A stretch of DNA of 41,695 bases. It comes from CAYXPG01 sp964564845 (lineage in GTDB: Bacteria; Planctomycetota; Phycisphaerae; Sedimentisphaerales; Anaerobacaceae). Numbering within the stretch: the stretch's first letter is position 1; each line of letters starts with the position of its first letter. A program made the translations under genes and the position numbers. This document shows, one piece after another, positions 1 through 7,817 of this stretch. The notes beneath the pieces were generated by a model that saw only the letters and a program-made list of their open reading frames with translations, was not told where the DNA came from and did no database searches. The DNA is taken from the NCBI GenBank assembly GCA_964564845.1, contig CAZMCN010000003.1, positions 1 to 41,695 of the forward strand. The letters run 5' to 3'.

Positions 1-60
1 TCCCCCAAAGATGGTACTATTATACAGGATTAAAGAGGCTTTTTCAACAGCCCCAACGTC

Positions 61-117
61 CCCTATTATTCCCCCTATTATTCCTCTATTATTCCTCTAT
101 TCCTCCCTATTATTCCT
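61..117. repeat. Degenerate CTATTATTCC tandem repeat
   Basis: The unit CTATTATTCC occurs at 63-72, 75-84, 86-95 and 107-116, with a shortened copy CTATTCC at 97-103. Spacing is 10-12 bases, so this is an imperfect pyrimidine-rich tandem repeat. It lies in the gene-free 1-239 stretch, downstream of the 3' end of the TrkA_C gene. I see no gene in 1-239. Confidence 0.75.
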
Positions 118-119
118 AT

Positions 120-131
120 GCTGACGTCAGC
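120..131. promoter_or_regulatory. 12-bp perfect palindrome, possible protein-binding site
   Basis: GCTGACGTCAGC reads the same on both strands. It directly follows the pyrimidine repeat and lies about 110 bases beyond the stop of the 240-950 gene, so it cannot be that gene's operator. Any gene it might control would lie outside the window. Chance occurrence is possible. Confidence 0.25.
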
Positions 132-239
132 TATACGAGCGGCAAAAATCAAAAGAGGTATAACGACCCAAACGTATAAATCGAAACCTACTGTTAACTC
201 TGCCAAAATTGCGTTCATTGTTTAACCTCATGAAACCAT

Positions 240-950
240 TCAAATTCTGTTTCTGATATTTTCCAGCTTACCAAAGCACAAAAGCTCGTCGTTCAAAAAC
301 AACTCCGTAGTTGCGGGCGGATTTGCTGTGGTCTTTCCATCTCTTGTTATCGCTAAAACGGTTATATCCTGACTTCGTAGTTCCGAATCAGATAAAGTTT
401 TATTGATAACCGGGCTGCCGGGACATAAGGAGATTCTGGCAACCCCATAGCCGCCGGTTGCTAACATAAGTTCCTCGAAAGATACCCGCCTAAAAATCTC
501 TGTTCTTAAGATTTTTTTTCTAAGGAAATTTGTCAGCTTTTTTGAGAATTTTGTATCTGTGAAGAGCTTACAGACACCATATACGACCACAACAATGATT
601 AATAAATTCATTAATATTGCTATCTCGCGTGGGATGGAAAATGGTAGGAACGATCTAGAAAGTCTGGTTATTATGGTCTCTTCAGGATTCAATGAGGCCG
701 CAAGGGAGGCAATCATAATAACAAGACCAGCATTACCCAAAACCATAAGAACTGACGCAATACGCCGCCTTTGTTTGTCGCCGGTAATTAATTCAGCTTC
801 TTTTGTGGTGAAACCTGTACCTGTAAAGCAGGACAGTGATTGAAACTTCGCCAAAGACCATTCAAGGCCGGTTAGTTGAAATGCGATAGCTCCGATTCTG
901 ACTATTATAAATGACACAGTAAGTACTATAATAAACAATCCCCAGCTCAT
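240..950 (-). CDS. Membrane protein with TrkA_C (RCK_C) domain, putative potassium-transport component
   Basis: The 236-residue product has a hydrophobic N-terminal helix (about 4-27). This is followed by a pore-like segment around residues 40-49 (SCFTGTGFTT) that resembles the selectivity-filter region of Trk/Ktr/HKT potassium channels. Two further membrane segments follow (about 63-85 and 108-128). The C-terminal 85 residues look like a TrkA_C ligand-binding domain (GYGVARISLCPGS, then LFLNDELLCFG). The start is well supported: AAGGAGG lies 7 bases upstream of the ATG. The gene follows corA by 50 bases on the same strand and is probably co-transcribed with it. A full Trk pore has four such repeats, so a single-repeat protein would have to multimerise or act as a sensor. 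The ion and the role are inferred. Confidence 0.7.
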   Translation of the reverse strand: MSWGLFIIVLTVSFIIVRIGAIAFQLTGLEWSLAKFQSLSCFTGTGFTTKEAELITGDKQRRRIASVLMVLGNAGLVIMIASLAASLNPEETIITRLSRSFLPFSIPREIAILMNLLIIVVVVYGVCKLFTDTKFSKKLTNFLRKKILRTEIFRRVSFEELMLATGGYGVARISLCPGSPVINKTLSDSELRSQDITVLAITRDGKTTANPPATTELFLNDELLCFGKLENIRNRI

Positions 951-1000
951 TATCGAACCTCCTTAATCCGTCAATCCGGCCAAAAATTAGTATGATGATT

Positions 1001-2071
1001 TCAAAGCCATTTCTTTCGCTTAAAATAAACTAACATAACAACGACAACAATGGTCATTATCAGCCAAAGCGCCGGATACGCCCACTTCCAATCCAGTTCC
1101 GGCATATACTTAAAGTTCATTCCGTAGATACCGGCTATAAATGTCAACGGAATGAATATAGTTGCAATAATCGTCAACACTTTCATGACGGCATTCATCC
1201 TATTGCTTATGCTTGATAGATAGATATCAAGCATGCCTGAGACCATATCCCTGAAACTCTCTACTGTGTCGATTACCTGGATGGTATGGTCGTAAACATC
1301 TCTAAGGTACGGCTCAGTAGAATCCGTTATAAGCGAAGACTCTGTATTTTGCAGACTGTTTATAAGTTCTCTTAATGGCCAGACCGATTTTCGTAAAAAA
1401 ATCAACTCTCTTTTAAGTGCGTGAATCATTCGTACAGTTTTATCTGAAGGTTCAGCTATGAGCTCTTCCTCCATAGACTCAATCTGTTCACCCATTTTTT
1501 CCAGAATAAGAAAGTAATTATCTACAATGGCATCGATTAAGGCGTAAGCAAGATAGTCAGCCAACATTTTTCGTATTTTGCTCTTGGCATTTCGTATTCT
1601 ATCACGAATCTGCTCGAACACATCACCGACATTTTCCTGAAATGAAATGACAAAATTTTGACCTAAAACCAAGCTGACCTGCTCGGACTGGATAGAGCTG
1701 GTCTGATTATTGAAGGTGAGCATCTTTAGAACCATAAAAAGGCATTTTTCGTAATCTTCACACTTTGGACGCTGGCCTGTATTAAGGATGTCTTCGAGGA
1801 TAAGAGGGTGCAGTTCGAAATTCTTGCCAATTTTTTCTATTGTTTCTATACTATGCAGGCCATCGATGTTTATCCAGGTAACAGTTGGCATTTCCTTAAA
1901 AGGAAAACATTCTTCAGCTTTTTCAACTACTCTTTCCTGGAAATTTTGTTCATTATAATCAATCAAGGTGATTCTGATTTGCTCTGCTTTTCTCTCGCCG
2001 ATATGAACAAGCGTACCTGGAGGAAGGCCGGCCTTTCGAGAATGTCTTTTAATGCGTCTATTGTTTGTCAT
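1001..2071 (-). CDS. corA: CorA-family magnesium/cobalt transporter
   Basis: CorA proteins form pentameric inner-membrane channels that import Mg2+ (and Co2+). The sequence has a soluble alpha/beta N-terminal domain, long helices with many charged residues, and two C-terminal membrane segments. The family's YGMNF motif lies at the end of the first of these, followed by a short loop and a tail ending in KRKKW. The ATG at 2071 is preferred over one at 2104 because GGAAAGGA lies about 8 bases upstream and the family does not need the extra 11 residues. From 2071 the product is 356 residues, a normal CorA length. The start overlaps the last 14 bases of the MFS remnant upstream, so translation may be coupled. 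I see no recognisable Mg2+ riboswitch (M-box) upstream. Confidence 0.9.
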   Translation of the reverse strand: MTNNRRIKRHSRKAGLPPGTLVHIGERKAEQIRITLIDYNEQNFQERVVEKAEECFPFKEMPTVTWINIDGLHSIETIEKIGKNFELHPLILEDILNTGQRPKCEDYEKCLFMVLKMLTFNNQTSSIQSEQVSLVLGQNFVISFQENVGDVFEQIRDRIRNAKSKIRKMLADYLAYALIDAIVDNYFLILEKMGEQIESMEEELIAEPSDKTVRMIHALKRELIFLRKSVWPLRELINSLQNTESSLITDSTEPYLRDVYDHTIQVIDTVESFRDMVSGMLDIYLSSISNRMNAVMKVLTIIATIFIPLTFIAGIYGMNFKYMPELDWKWAYPALWLIMTIVVVVMLVYFKRKKWL

Positions 2072-2915
2072 TTGGTATTGTCCTTTCCGTAATATTTCTG
2101 ACAACTGTTATTGGCAAGCTTATCATTTGTTTAACTCCTTCGATAGAAGAAAGTGTTCGCACCTGCGTGCGGACCTCTGTAAAAAGCTCCCGGGCGACAA
2201 TTTTTTCTTCAACTTCGCCCACCTCTTTAATCATAACAAGCCTGTGAAGAGCATATAAACCAATTATAAATGCAAAGGCAAAAAAGAAATCCCACTGCTG
2301 AAGGTTCAATGTTGGCAGGCTGAATTCGCCCGAAGGGCTTGTATATTTTAATGTCCAGGCCAGCTCGCGGTTAGCGAAAAAATCTGCGAATTTTCCGCCT
2401 AATATCGGAGCAATGCCTGCGGCCATAGAGTTGACGATAGTATTAGTTGCCAAATAGGCGGTTGCTTGTCCCTTGGGGGCCAGTTTCAAACTAATGTTGC
2501 CGGAAGCAAGAGAAACACCCGCGGAAGCCAATCCCATCACTATGTGTATCACGATCAATAACGGTATTGTTAAAACGTATTTTTCCGGCATTGTGGTAAA
2601 AGTCCAGGCAAGAATTGAAAAGATGAATAATGGACCACTTATTGCCAAAACAGATTTGTTGCTGAAGCGGTCAGTGAACCTGCCCCAGATTTCAAGGAAC
2701 AGGAAGTTAAAAACTTGGCTGATAATTGAAAGACCTATGATAAACGACATACTCAGGCCTAATCTTTTGAGCATATAGACCATAAAGAAAGGCCCGGCAA
2801 GATTAACCGCAAAGTTCCAGGAGCACATAAAAGCTATTAGTTTTCTGAAGTTTTCATCCTTAAACGGCTTAGCCAATAAGCCAAATATTTTTATTTTTCC
2901 TTCAGGTTTGGGCAT
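2058..2915 (-). pseudogene. C-terminal half of an MFS transporter (5'-truncated)
   Basis: Only the last six membrane helices of a 12-helix major facilitator protein are present: about WNFAVNLAG, MSFIIGLSI, VLAISGPLF, TIPLLIVIH, AYLATNTIV and FFFAFAFII. A cytosolic tail follows. The conserved loop WGRFTDRFSNKSV between helices 8 and 9 is intact. The reading frame stays open upstream of the first ATG (2915) to about 2963, where it meets a stop. That extra stretch (NKFAAGFVRMPKPEG) looks like the central MFS loop, so the ATG at 2915 is probably an internal methionine. It has no ribosome binding site. The N-terminal half is not in the 190 bases before the kinase gene. I infer a deletion that left half a gene. 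A functional six-helix half-transporter is possible but unlikely. Confidence 0.65.
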
Positions 2916-3105
2916 GCGAACAAAACCAGCGGCAAATTTGTTGATTCGCTGTTGTCTTGGTTTTTATGGCATTTTTGTTCGGGCATATCGGGCTTCCATG
3001 CAAAATTTGAGAATTTGTCCTATAATACATCGGCCAAATACGCCCAAAATGCTCAATTTTATAGCTTTTCTTTACCAATATCAGGAATGAGAACCACAAA
3101 ATTAG

Positions 3106-4566
3106 TCAAGGGTAAATTGCTGCAGGCCCTTTGGCAAGCAGCAGCCGTACCGTGAATATGCCACCGTCTTGTACCTCAACAATAGTGCGACCATACAATG
3201 CTTTGACAATCCTTTGAACCAGAGCCAGGCCTAAACCACAATGAATACCCGTATCCGTTCGCGATGAATCAGCACGCCAGAAATAATCGAAGACCTGTGA
3301 GGCTTCTTCATTGCTGAACCGGCAGCCGGTATTAGAAATGCTGATTTCCAGGAAACTGCTGGCTAGGCGGGCTGTTGCCCAGATTTTACCGGCTTCGTTG
3401 GTATATTCGACGGCATTGTCCAGAAGGTTTAACATCACCATAGATAGGCTGTCCGGGTCTGATTCACAACTGGTTTCAGCAGGGATGCGATTTTCAAAAA
3501 CTATGTTTCGCTGAAGGGCTCTTTGTGAAAAGGAGCGCCAACAGGAATCCACTAACTCGGCCAACTGAATTCTTTCGCATCTGAAAGTCATCTGACGGGC
3601 CTCAAAGCGGGTAAGTATCAACAAATTGTTCACCATTAACTGCATCTTCTTTGTAATTGAAAGGCAATCGGAAAGTGCTGTTTGGTATTCATTTGCGTTA
3701 CGGGATTGATGTAATGTTACTTCGAGCGTCGAACGCATCCCTGCCAAGGGCGTGCGCAGCTCATGGGCTACGTCGGCGGTAAAATGCCGCTCACGGTCAA
3801 ACAACTTTTTCAGTCGTGCCAGCAAATCGTTGAGCCGATTTACTATAGGCGCAATCTCTTCGGGCATACTACCAAGAGGGATTCGAGCTTCAAGATTGTC
3901 TTCGCTGATAGCAGCAATGTCCTCAGCAAGCAAATTCAGCGGCCTAAGCCCCTCTCTAACGACAAATACTGCGACAAGCAATGACAGGGTAATCGTGCCG
4001 CCCGAGGCCGCTATCAGAAGCCATCGCAAAAACTGTAATTGATAATACAAATCACTTGCATCACGAGCCACTATCAGTATAAGGAATCGCTCTTCCGGCT
4101 GCTGTTTGTCTCTCTCAAGTTCGCTGTTTTTTTCACGACGCTCGTGCTTTTCGAGTTTCTGCTTGAACTTGAAAGAAACAGCGCGTCCGGGCCGACCATT
4201 TCTTATCGGCAATGCCCGAAAGACGAGCGAGTCGGGAGAACCTTCAAAAAGCGGAAGGTCGTCTTTACCAAGCGAGGGAGACCTTATTGTTGCAGTACCG
4301 TCGCCAACCCAAAACTGGTAGTATGTCGGCCCTTCTGCACTCTGGAACTCCGGCATTTTCCGGACATCCAACTCCAGGTCAATTGTGTTACCGTCCTGTT
4401 CTACCGCCGCTGACAGCATTTGGGCCGTCGATGCCAGTGACGAATCGAACTGAGTGATTAAGGAGCGGCGGATGACAGTGTAGATGATTACGCTAAAGAC
4501 GATTAGCAGCAATATTATGCCGCCGATTATACCAACAAGCAAACGAGACCGGAGCGAACGTATCAT
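3106..4566 (-). CDS. Two-component sensor histidine kinase
   Basis: The 486-residue membrane kinase has an N-terminal membrane helix (about 10-32) and a periplasmic sensor region (about 33-178) with a highly charged stretch near 136-158. A second helix (about 180-203) leads into a HAMP linker. The HisKA domain carries phosphoacceptor His268 in ADVAHELRTP, and the HATPase domain has an N-box (LLDNAVEYTN) and a glycine box (GIHCGLGLALVQRI). The layout is that of CusS/QseC/PmrB-type kinases. Its ATG overlaps the response-regulator stop in an ATGA, so the two are translationally coupled and should be cognate partners. The signal sensed cannot be read from the sequence. The neighbouring PepSY-like protein and metal/ion transporters hint at an envelope or cation stress input (inference). 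Confidence 0.9.
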   Translation of the reverse strand: MIRSLRSRLLVGIIGGIILLLIVFSVIIYTVIRRSLITQFDSSLASTAQMLSAAVEQDGNTIDLELDVRKMPEFQSAEGPTYYQFWVGDGTATIRSPSLGKDDLPLFEGSPDSLVFRALPIRNGRPGRAVSFKFKQKLEKHERREKNSELERDKQQPEERFLILIVARDASDLYYQLQFLRWLLIAASGGTITLSLLVAVFVVREGLRPLNLLAEDIAAISEDNLEARIPLGSMPEEIAPIVNRLNDLLARLKKLFDRERHFTADVAHELRTPLAGMRSTLEVTLHQSRNANEYQTALSDCLSITKKMQLMVNNLLILTRFEARQMTFRCERIQLAELVDSCWRSFSQRALQRNIVFENRIPAETSCESDPDSLSMVMLNLLDNAVEYTNEAGKIWATARLASSFLEISISNTGCRFSNEEASQVFDYFWRADSSRTDTGIHCGLGLALVQRIVKALYGRTIVEVQDGGIFTVRLLLAKGPAAIYP

Positions 4567-5237
4567 GATTGCGCTCCTAAAATATAGCCTCGGCCGCGGA
4601 CGGTACGAATCAATGCGGGTCTGCCGGGCAGTTCAATCTTTCTGCGCAAATAACCAATATACACATCCACTACATTACTGGAGGCCGACGAGTTGAACTC
4701 ATAGACGTGCTCCCATATATCCGAGCGGGACACAGTTTGGCCCGCCCGCATAGCAAGATATTCCAAAAGAGCATATTCCCTAGGCGTGAGCGATATCTCT
4801 TGCCTGCCGCGCCAAACCCTATGCGTCGTCAGGTCAATCCGCATACCTTCGATGTTGATGCGAGGATTCTTGCGGCGATAACTGCGACGCAGCAGTGCCC
4901 GAACGCGTGCTAATAGTTCTTCGAATGCAAAGGGCTTTACCAGATAATCATCAGCCCCAAGGTCCAGACCAGCTACGCGGTCTTCTACTGTGTCTTTGGC
5001 CGTCAGGATTAACACGTGAGATTTTCGGCCTTTACTTCGAATCTTTTTGAGGATTTCGAGGCCGTTCAGGCCTGGCAGCATAATATCAAGGATGATTACA
5101 TCATATTCGCTACCCATTGCATACCACAGTCCCTCCTTGCCATCGCCTGTGGTATCGACAGCAAAGCCTGCCTCGCGCAGTCCCTTTGTAAGGGATTGCC
5201 GTAAAGGCCGATAGTCTTCTACAAGCAGCAGCCGCAT
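4563..5237 (-). CDS. OmpR/PhoB-family response regulator
   Basis: The 224-residue DNA-binding regulator has a receiver domain with acidic pocket E7/D8, phosphoacceptor Asp51 (VIILDIMLPG) and Lys101 in the YLVKPF motif. A C-terminal winged-helix domain (about 128-222) includes LTPREYALLEYLA and ends in the IRTVRGRGYIL signature. It is the cognate partner of the kinase immediately downstream (4-base overlap). The PepSY-like gene lies 109 bases upstream on the same strand, with a 10-bp hairpin in the gap. A pair of 8-base direct repeats 11 bases apart upstream of the PepSY-like gene (6102-6120) fits the two-half-site binding mode of this family and suggests autoregulation (inference). Confidence 0.92.
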   Translation of the reverse strand: MRLLLVEDYRPLRQSLTKGLREAGFAVDTTGDGKEGLWYAMGSEYDVIILDIMLPGLNGLEILKKIRSKGRKSHVLILTAKDTVEDRVAGLDLGADDYLVKPFAFEELLARVRALLRRSYRRKNPRINIEGMRIDLTTHRVWRGRQEISLTPREYALLEYLAMRAGQTVSRSDIWEHVYEFNSSASSNVVDVYIGYLRRKIELPGRPALIRTVRGRGYILGAQS

Positions 5238-5257
5238 CTAAATGCTCGCAACAAAAA

Positions 5258-5300
5258 CGCCGCCGAGCAGTAATTCCAATACAACCATCTCTCGGCGGCG
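5258..5300. repeat. Inverted repeat between PepSY-like gene and response regulator
   Basis: CGCCGCCGAG (5258-5267) pairs perfectly with CTCGGCGGCG (5291-5300) around a 23-base loop. It lies in the intercistronic gap of the minus-strand operon, just 5' of the regulator gene. There is no U-tract, so it is more likely an mRNA-processing or stability element, or a decayed palindromic repeat, than a terminator. Confidence 0.55.
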
Positions 5301-5346
5301 CATATCTTAATTGCTGAAACTTAATTTGTCGCTACTTATTCTGTCC

Positions 5347-5952
5347 TTATTTGTCGTTATCATCGGTGCTCTTCCTAGCCTTGTGCTCGCGCTTGGCCTG
5401 GTCATCAGCGTCTTCCGATTTGCCTTTCCCAACTTCTTGCTCGACAAGGCGGCCATCCGGAGTGAGCAGCATCTCGCGGCCATGTTCGTCTTTTCCGAAT
5501 TTGACCTCGTATTGAATCGTCGTTTTTTTCTCGAACATCAATTCGGTGTCCTTACCGGCTGCCTCTCTGACCACATTGAGCACTTCTGCGGGGACCTTGT
5601 CGGTATTAATTTGTTCCTCGATTTCCACCAGGGCGCCTGTCGGAGTAACCAGGACATCCATATTTGCCCCTGATGGAGTTTTCCATGAGCCTTCGTAGAA
5701 TGTGCTGCCATATTCGACTTCCTCAGCAAAGCCTGTGAACTTGGCGCCGGCAGCCAGCTTCTTAAGTGCCGCCAAAGCAGCTTCCGGGACCTGCGCTTCT
5801 GTTATTTGGCGTTCGTGCTGGCTTTCCTCGACAACCCGTGGCGTGGACGGTTGTTCGCCTTTCTCCTGGCTCTTTCTTGCATATGTCGCTGCGCACAACA
5901 CGACCGCAAGCACAATCATAACAGCAACCACTTTGCATTTTCGACACCTCAT
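5347..5952 (-). CDS. Exported PepSY-like domain protein
   Basis: The product is 201 residues from the ATG at 5952, chosen because AAGGAG sits 7 bases upstream. A longer frame from 6051 would put the signal peptide in the middle of the protein. Residues 1-25 form a signal peptide or anchor (basic MRCRKCK, hydrophobic core, AATYA). The remainder reads as two tandem PepSY-like units of about 60 residues, each with a proline-preceded helix (VPEAALAALKK; VPAEVLNVVRE), a Y/F-E-V strand and a strand ending in TPTGALVEIE or TPDGRLVEQE. The C-terminus is a very charged tail. PepSY-like proteins often neighbour two-component genes and are thought to modulate envelope sensing or proteolysis. It is first in the operon with the regulator and kinase. 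Confidence 0.75.
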   Translation of the reverse strand: MRCRKCKVVAVMIVLAVVLCAATYARKSQEKGEQPSTPRVVEESQHERQITEAQVPEAALAALKKLAAGAKFTGFAEEVEYGSTFYEGSWKTPSGANMDVLVTPTGALVEIEEQINTDKVPAEVLNVVREAAGKDTELMFEKKTTIQYEVKFGKDEHGREMLLTPDGRLVEQEVGKGKSEDADDQAKREHKARKSTDDNDK

Positions 5953-6101
5953 TTTCCGTCTCCTTAATTCAAAAAACAGCCGCAATTTTACTTTACCTGC
6001 CACCGTGGTCAGGCCTCCCGATAAATGGTTACTACGTTCCCCTCCGGGCACTTCTCAACTTTACCAGGCTTTAACCATATCCCACAATAACAAAATAAAG
6101 A

Positions 6102-6120
6102 TGAGAAAATTGTGAGAAAA
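6102..6120 (-). promoter_or_regulatory. Direct repeat, candidate response-regulator binding site
   Basis: TGAGAAAA occurs at 6102-6109 and 6113-6120, one helical turn (11 bases) apart. On the transcribed strand it reads TTTTCTCA twice. OmpR-family dimers typically bind such tandem half-sites. It lies about 150 bases upstream of the PepSY-like start and could be an autoregulatory box for that operon. The remainder of 5953-6251 shows no gene. Confidence 0.35.
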
Positions 6121-6251
6121 GCAATATTTTTTTAGAAAGTTTTGTTTTTTATACCCCCTTTTTGCTATCGACCGTAAAGCGATGCATGATAGCCGGCTTA
6201 GGCCTGCTTGTCTTTAATAGTTTTGAGCCAGGTGAGATTACAGGCCAAATG

Positions 6252-7586
6252 TTAATCCGAGTAAACTCTAAGAGTTCTGAATCCAAAGCGTGTAATTACA
6301 ACAAAGCAAATCAAAGTCAGGACAAAAGAGGCCCTCACGGCGGAAAAGGAAAAGACAGTACCAAGGTCGGTGATAGCTCCCTGTAAAGGCGGCATCAGTG
6401 AACCTCCGAGAATGGCCATAATTAGTCCGGCGGCGCCGAGCTTGGCGTCATCTCCGAGTCCTCTAAGGGCAATTCCGTAAATGGTGGGGAACATCAGTGA
6501 CATACAGGCTGAGATGGCCACGAGGCAGTACAATCCGACTATACCGGGAATAAAGATTGTACCGAGCGTCAGTGCGATACCGCCAATAGCAAGGCTCATC
6601 AGTAATCCCCCCGGGCTGATGTACTTCAACAAGAACGTACAAATAAAGCGGCTGGAGCAAAATATGACCATAGCGACAATGTTGTATTTTTGAGACAATA
6701 CCTCAGCTTGCTGCTCAGCCATACCCCGTGCTGTGAATAACTCTGTGCCGTAATGAATAATAAAGGTCCAGCACATAATCTGTGCCCCGACATAGAAAAA
6801 CTGGGCGATAACGCCGCTAACATATCTTTTATTCGATAACAGGCGTTTTAATGTGGGTTTGAGGTTGAGTGTTCTATCCCTATCGGCCTTGGCGGGCATC
6901 CTGGCCTTTGCAATGAGGATGAAGACAACAACAATGACGACGGCAATGGCAACGTAGGGCAGGCGGATAATTCCCAAATCCTGCTGGGTGACTGTACGCA
7001 ATGATTCAGCGTCCATTGTCTCGCGTACCTGCCTCGATGCCGGGTTAATCCTGGCCAGAATTATTTGCTGAGCTGTGAACATACCAAGCAGGGAACCGAG
7101 CGGATTGAATGCCTGGGCGAAATTAAGACGCCGGGTGGCGGTTTCCTCATCTCCCATCGAAAGTATGTAAGGGTTGGCGGTGGTTTCCATGAATGAAAGA
7201 CCACAGGTAATAATGAAATAGGCGATTAAAAACGGCCAAAAAACCATCATCATACTTGCGGGAATGAATAACAAAGAGCCTGTTGCATATAATCCGAGGC
7301 CAACCAGCATTCCCGCTTTATACGAGAATTTTTTGATGAACATAGCGGCTGGAAATGCCATTACAAAGTAACCACCGTAGAAGGCAAACTGAACAAGAGA
7401 GCCTTCGAAATTGCTCATGAGCAAAATCTTGGAGAATGCTTTTACCATTGGATTGGTAAGATCGTTGGCAAAACCCCATAAGCTAAAGCAACTGGTCAGG
7501 AGAATGAAAGGCCACAGGATGTGAGGCGGAATCAGCTTTGCCTTTTGTGTCGAGTCTTGAAGGTTAGAAGGAAGAATCTCTGCCAT
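6252..7586 (-). CDS. fucP: FucP-like sugar:H+ symporter (MFS)
   Basis: The product is 444 residues with about 12 membrane helices. It carries the fucose-permease family motifs: WGFANDLTNPM in helix 1, GYFVMAFPAA in helix 2, ETTANPYI and RLNFAQAFNPLGSLLG in helices 4-5. The family imports L-fucose, or other hexoses such as glucose, galactose or N-acetylglucosamine, with protons. The substrate here is not determinable. The start is supported by GAGGTGA 6-7 bases upstream of the ATG, and a strong sigma70-type promoter lies 80 bases upstream. No sugar catabolic genes adjoin it, so it appears to be a single-gene unit, possibly controlled through the palindrome at 7737-7764. Confidence 0.85.
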   Translation of the reverse strand: MAEILPSNLQDSTQKAKLIPPHILWPFILLTSCFSLWGFANDLTNPMVKAFSKILLMSNFEGSLVQFAFYGGYFVMAFPAAMFIKKFSYKAGMLVGLGLYATGSLLFIPASMMMVFWPFLIAYFIITCGLSFMETTANPYILSMGDEETATRRLNFAQAFNPLGSLLGMFTAQQIILARINPASRQVRETMDAESLRTVTQQDLGIIRLPYVAIAVVIVVVFILIAKARMPAKADRDRTLNLKPTLKRLLSNKRYVSGVIAQFFYVGAQIMCWTFIIHYGTELFTARGMAEQQAEVLSQKYNIVAMVIFCSSRFICTFLLKYISPGGLLMSLAIGGIALTLGTIFIPGIVGLYCLVAISACMSLMFPTIYGIALRGLGDDAKLGAAGLIMAILGGSLMPPLQGAITDLGTVFSFSAVRASFVLTLICFVVITRFGFRTLRVYSD

Positions 7587-7665
7587 TGGTAATCACCTCT
7601 GTTAAATAGACATTTTTTGTTTTGCTCCGAGCATGGTAACACTCCTTGCCCACAAAAGTTATGAA

Positions 7666-7694
7666 AGTATAACGCCTCCCTTGATTTTCGTCAA
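7666..7694 (-). promoter_or_regulatory. Predicted sigma70-type promoter for the sugar permease
   Basis: On the minus strand TTGACG (7694-7689) and TATACT (7671-7666) are separated by 17 bases. Transcription would start near 7659, giving a leader of about 70 bases before the fucP-like ATG at 7586. Confidence 0.7.
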
Positions 7695-7736
7695 GTAGTA
7701 CCTCCCGTCAACGGACGATTATTTCTGCCGATTAAA

Positions 7737-7764
7737 TGTGACACAATATCTGTGTCGTATCACA
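7737..7764. promoter_or_regulatory. Operator-like palindrome upstream of the sugar permease
   Basis: GACACA (7740-7745) and TGTGTC (7751-7756) form a perfect inverted repeat around ATATC. Outside them TGTGA (7737) and TCACA (7760) form a second pair of arms. The centre is about 90 bases upstream of the predicted fucP start site, a position compatible with an activator. No regulator gene is adjacent. The rest of 7587-7817 shows no gene. Confidence 0.35.
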
Positions 7765-7817
7765 GGATGTCCCTCCGGGAGTTGCTTTTGTGGACATCAA
7801 AAGGCCTGTGCATAAAT

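Noticed and set aside
2072..2104. Mg2+ riboswitch upstream of corA
   Set aside because: The upstream sequence is coding for the MFS remnant, and no M-box-like structure was recognised.
2902..3099. Small minus-strand frame between the kinase and the MFS remnant
   Set aside because: It has no MFS-like hydrophobic helices and no known motif, and it does not supply the missing half of the transporter.
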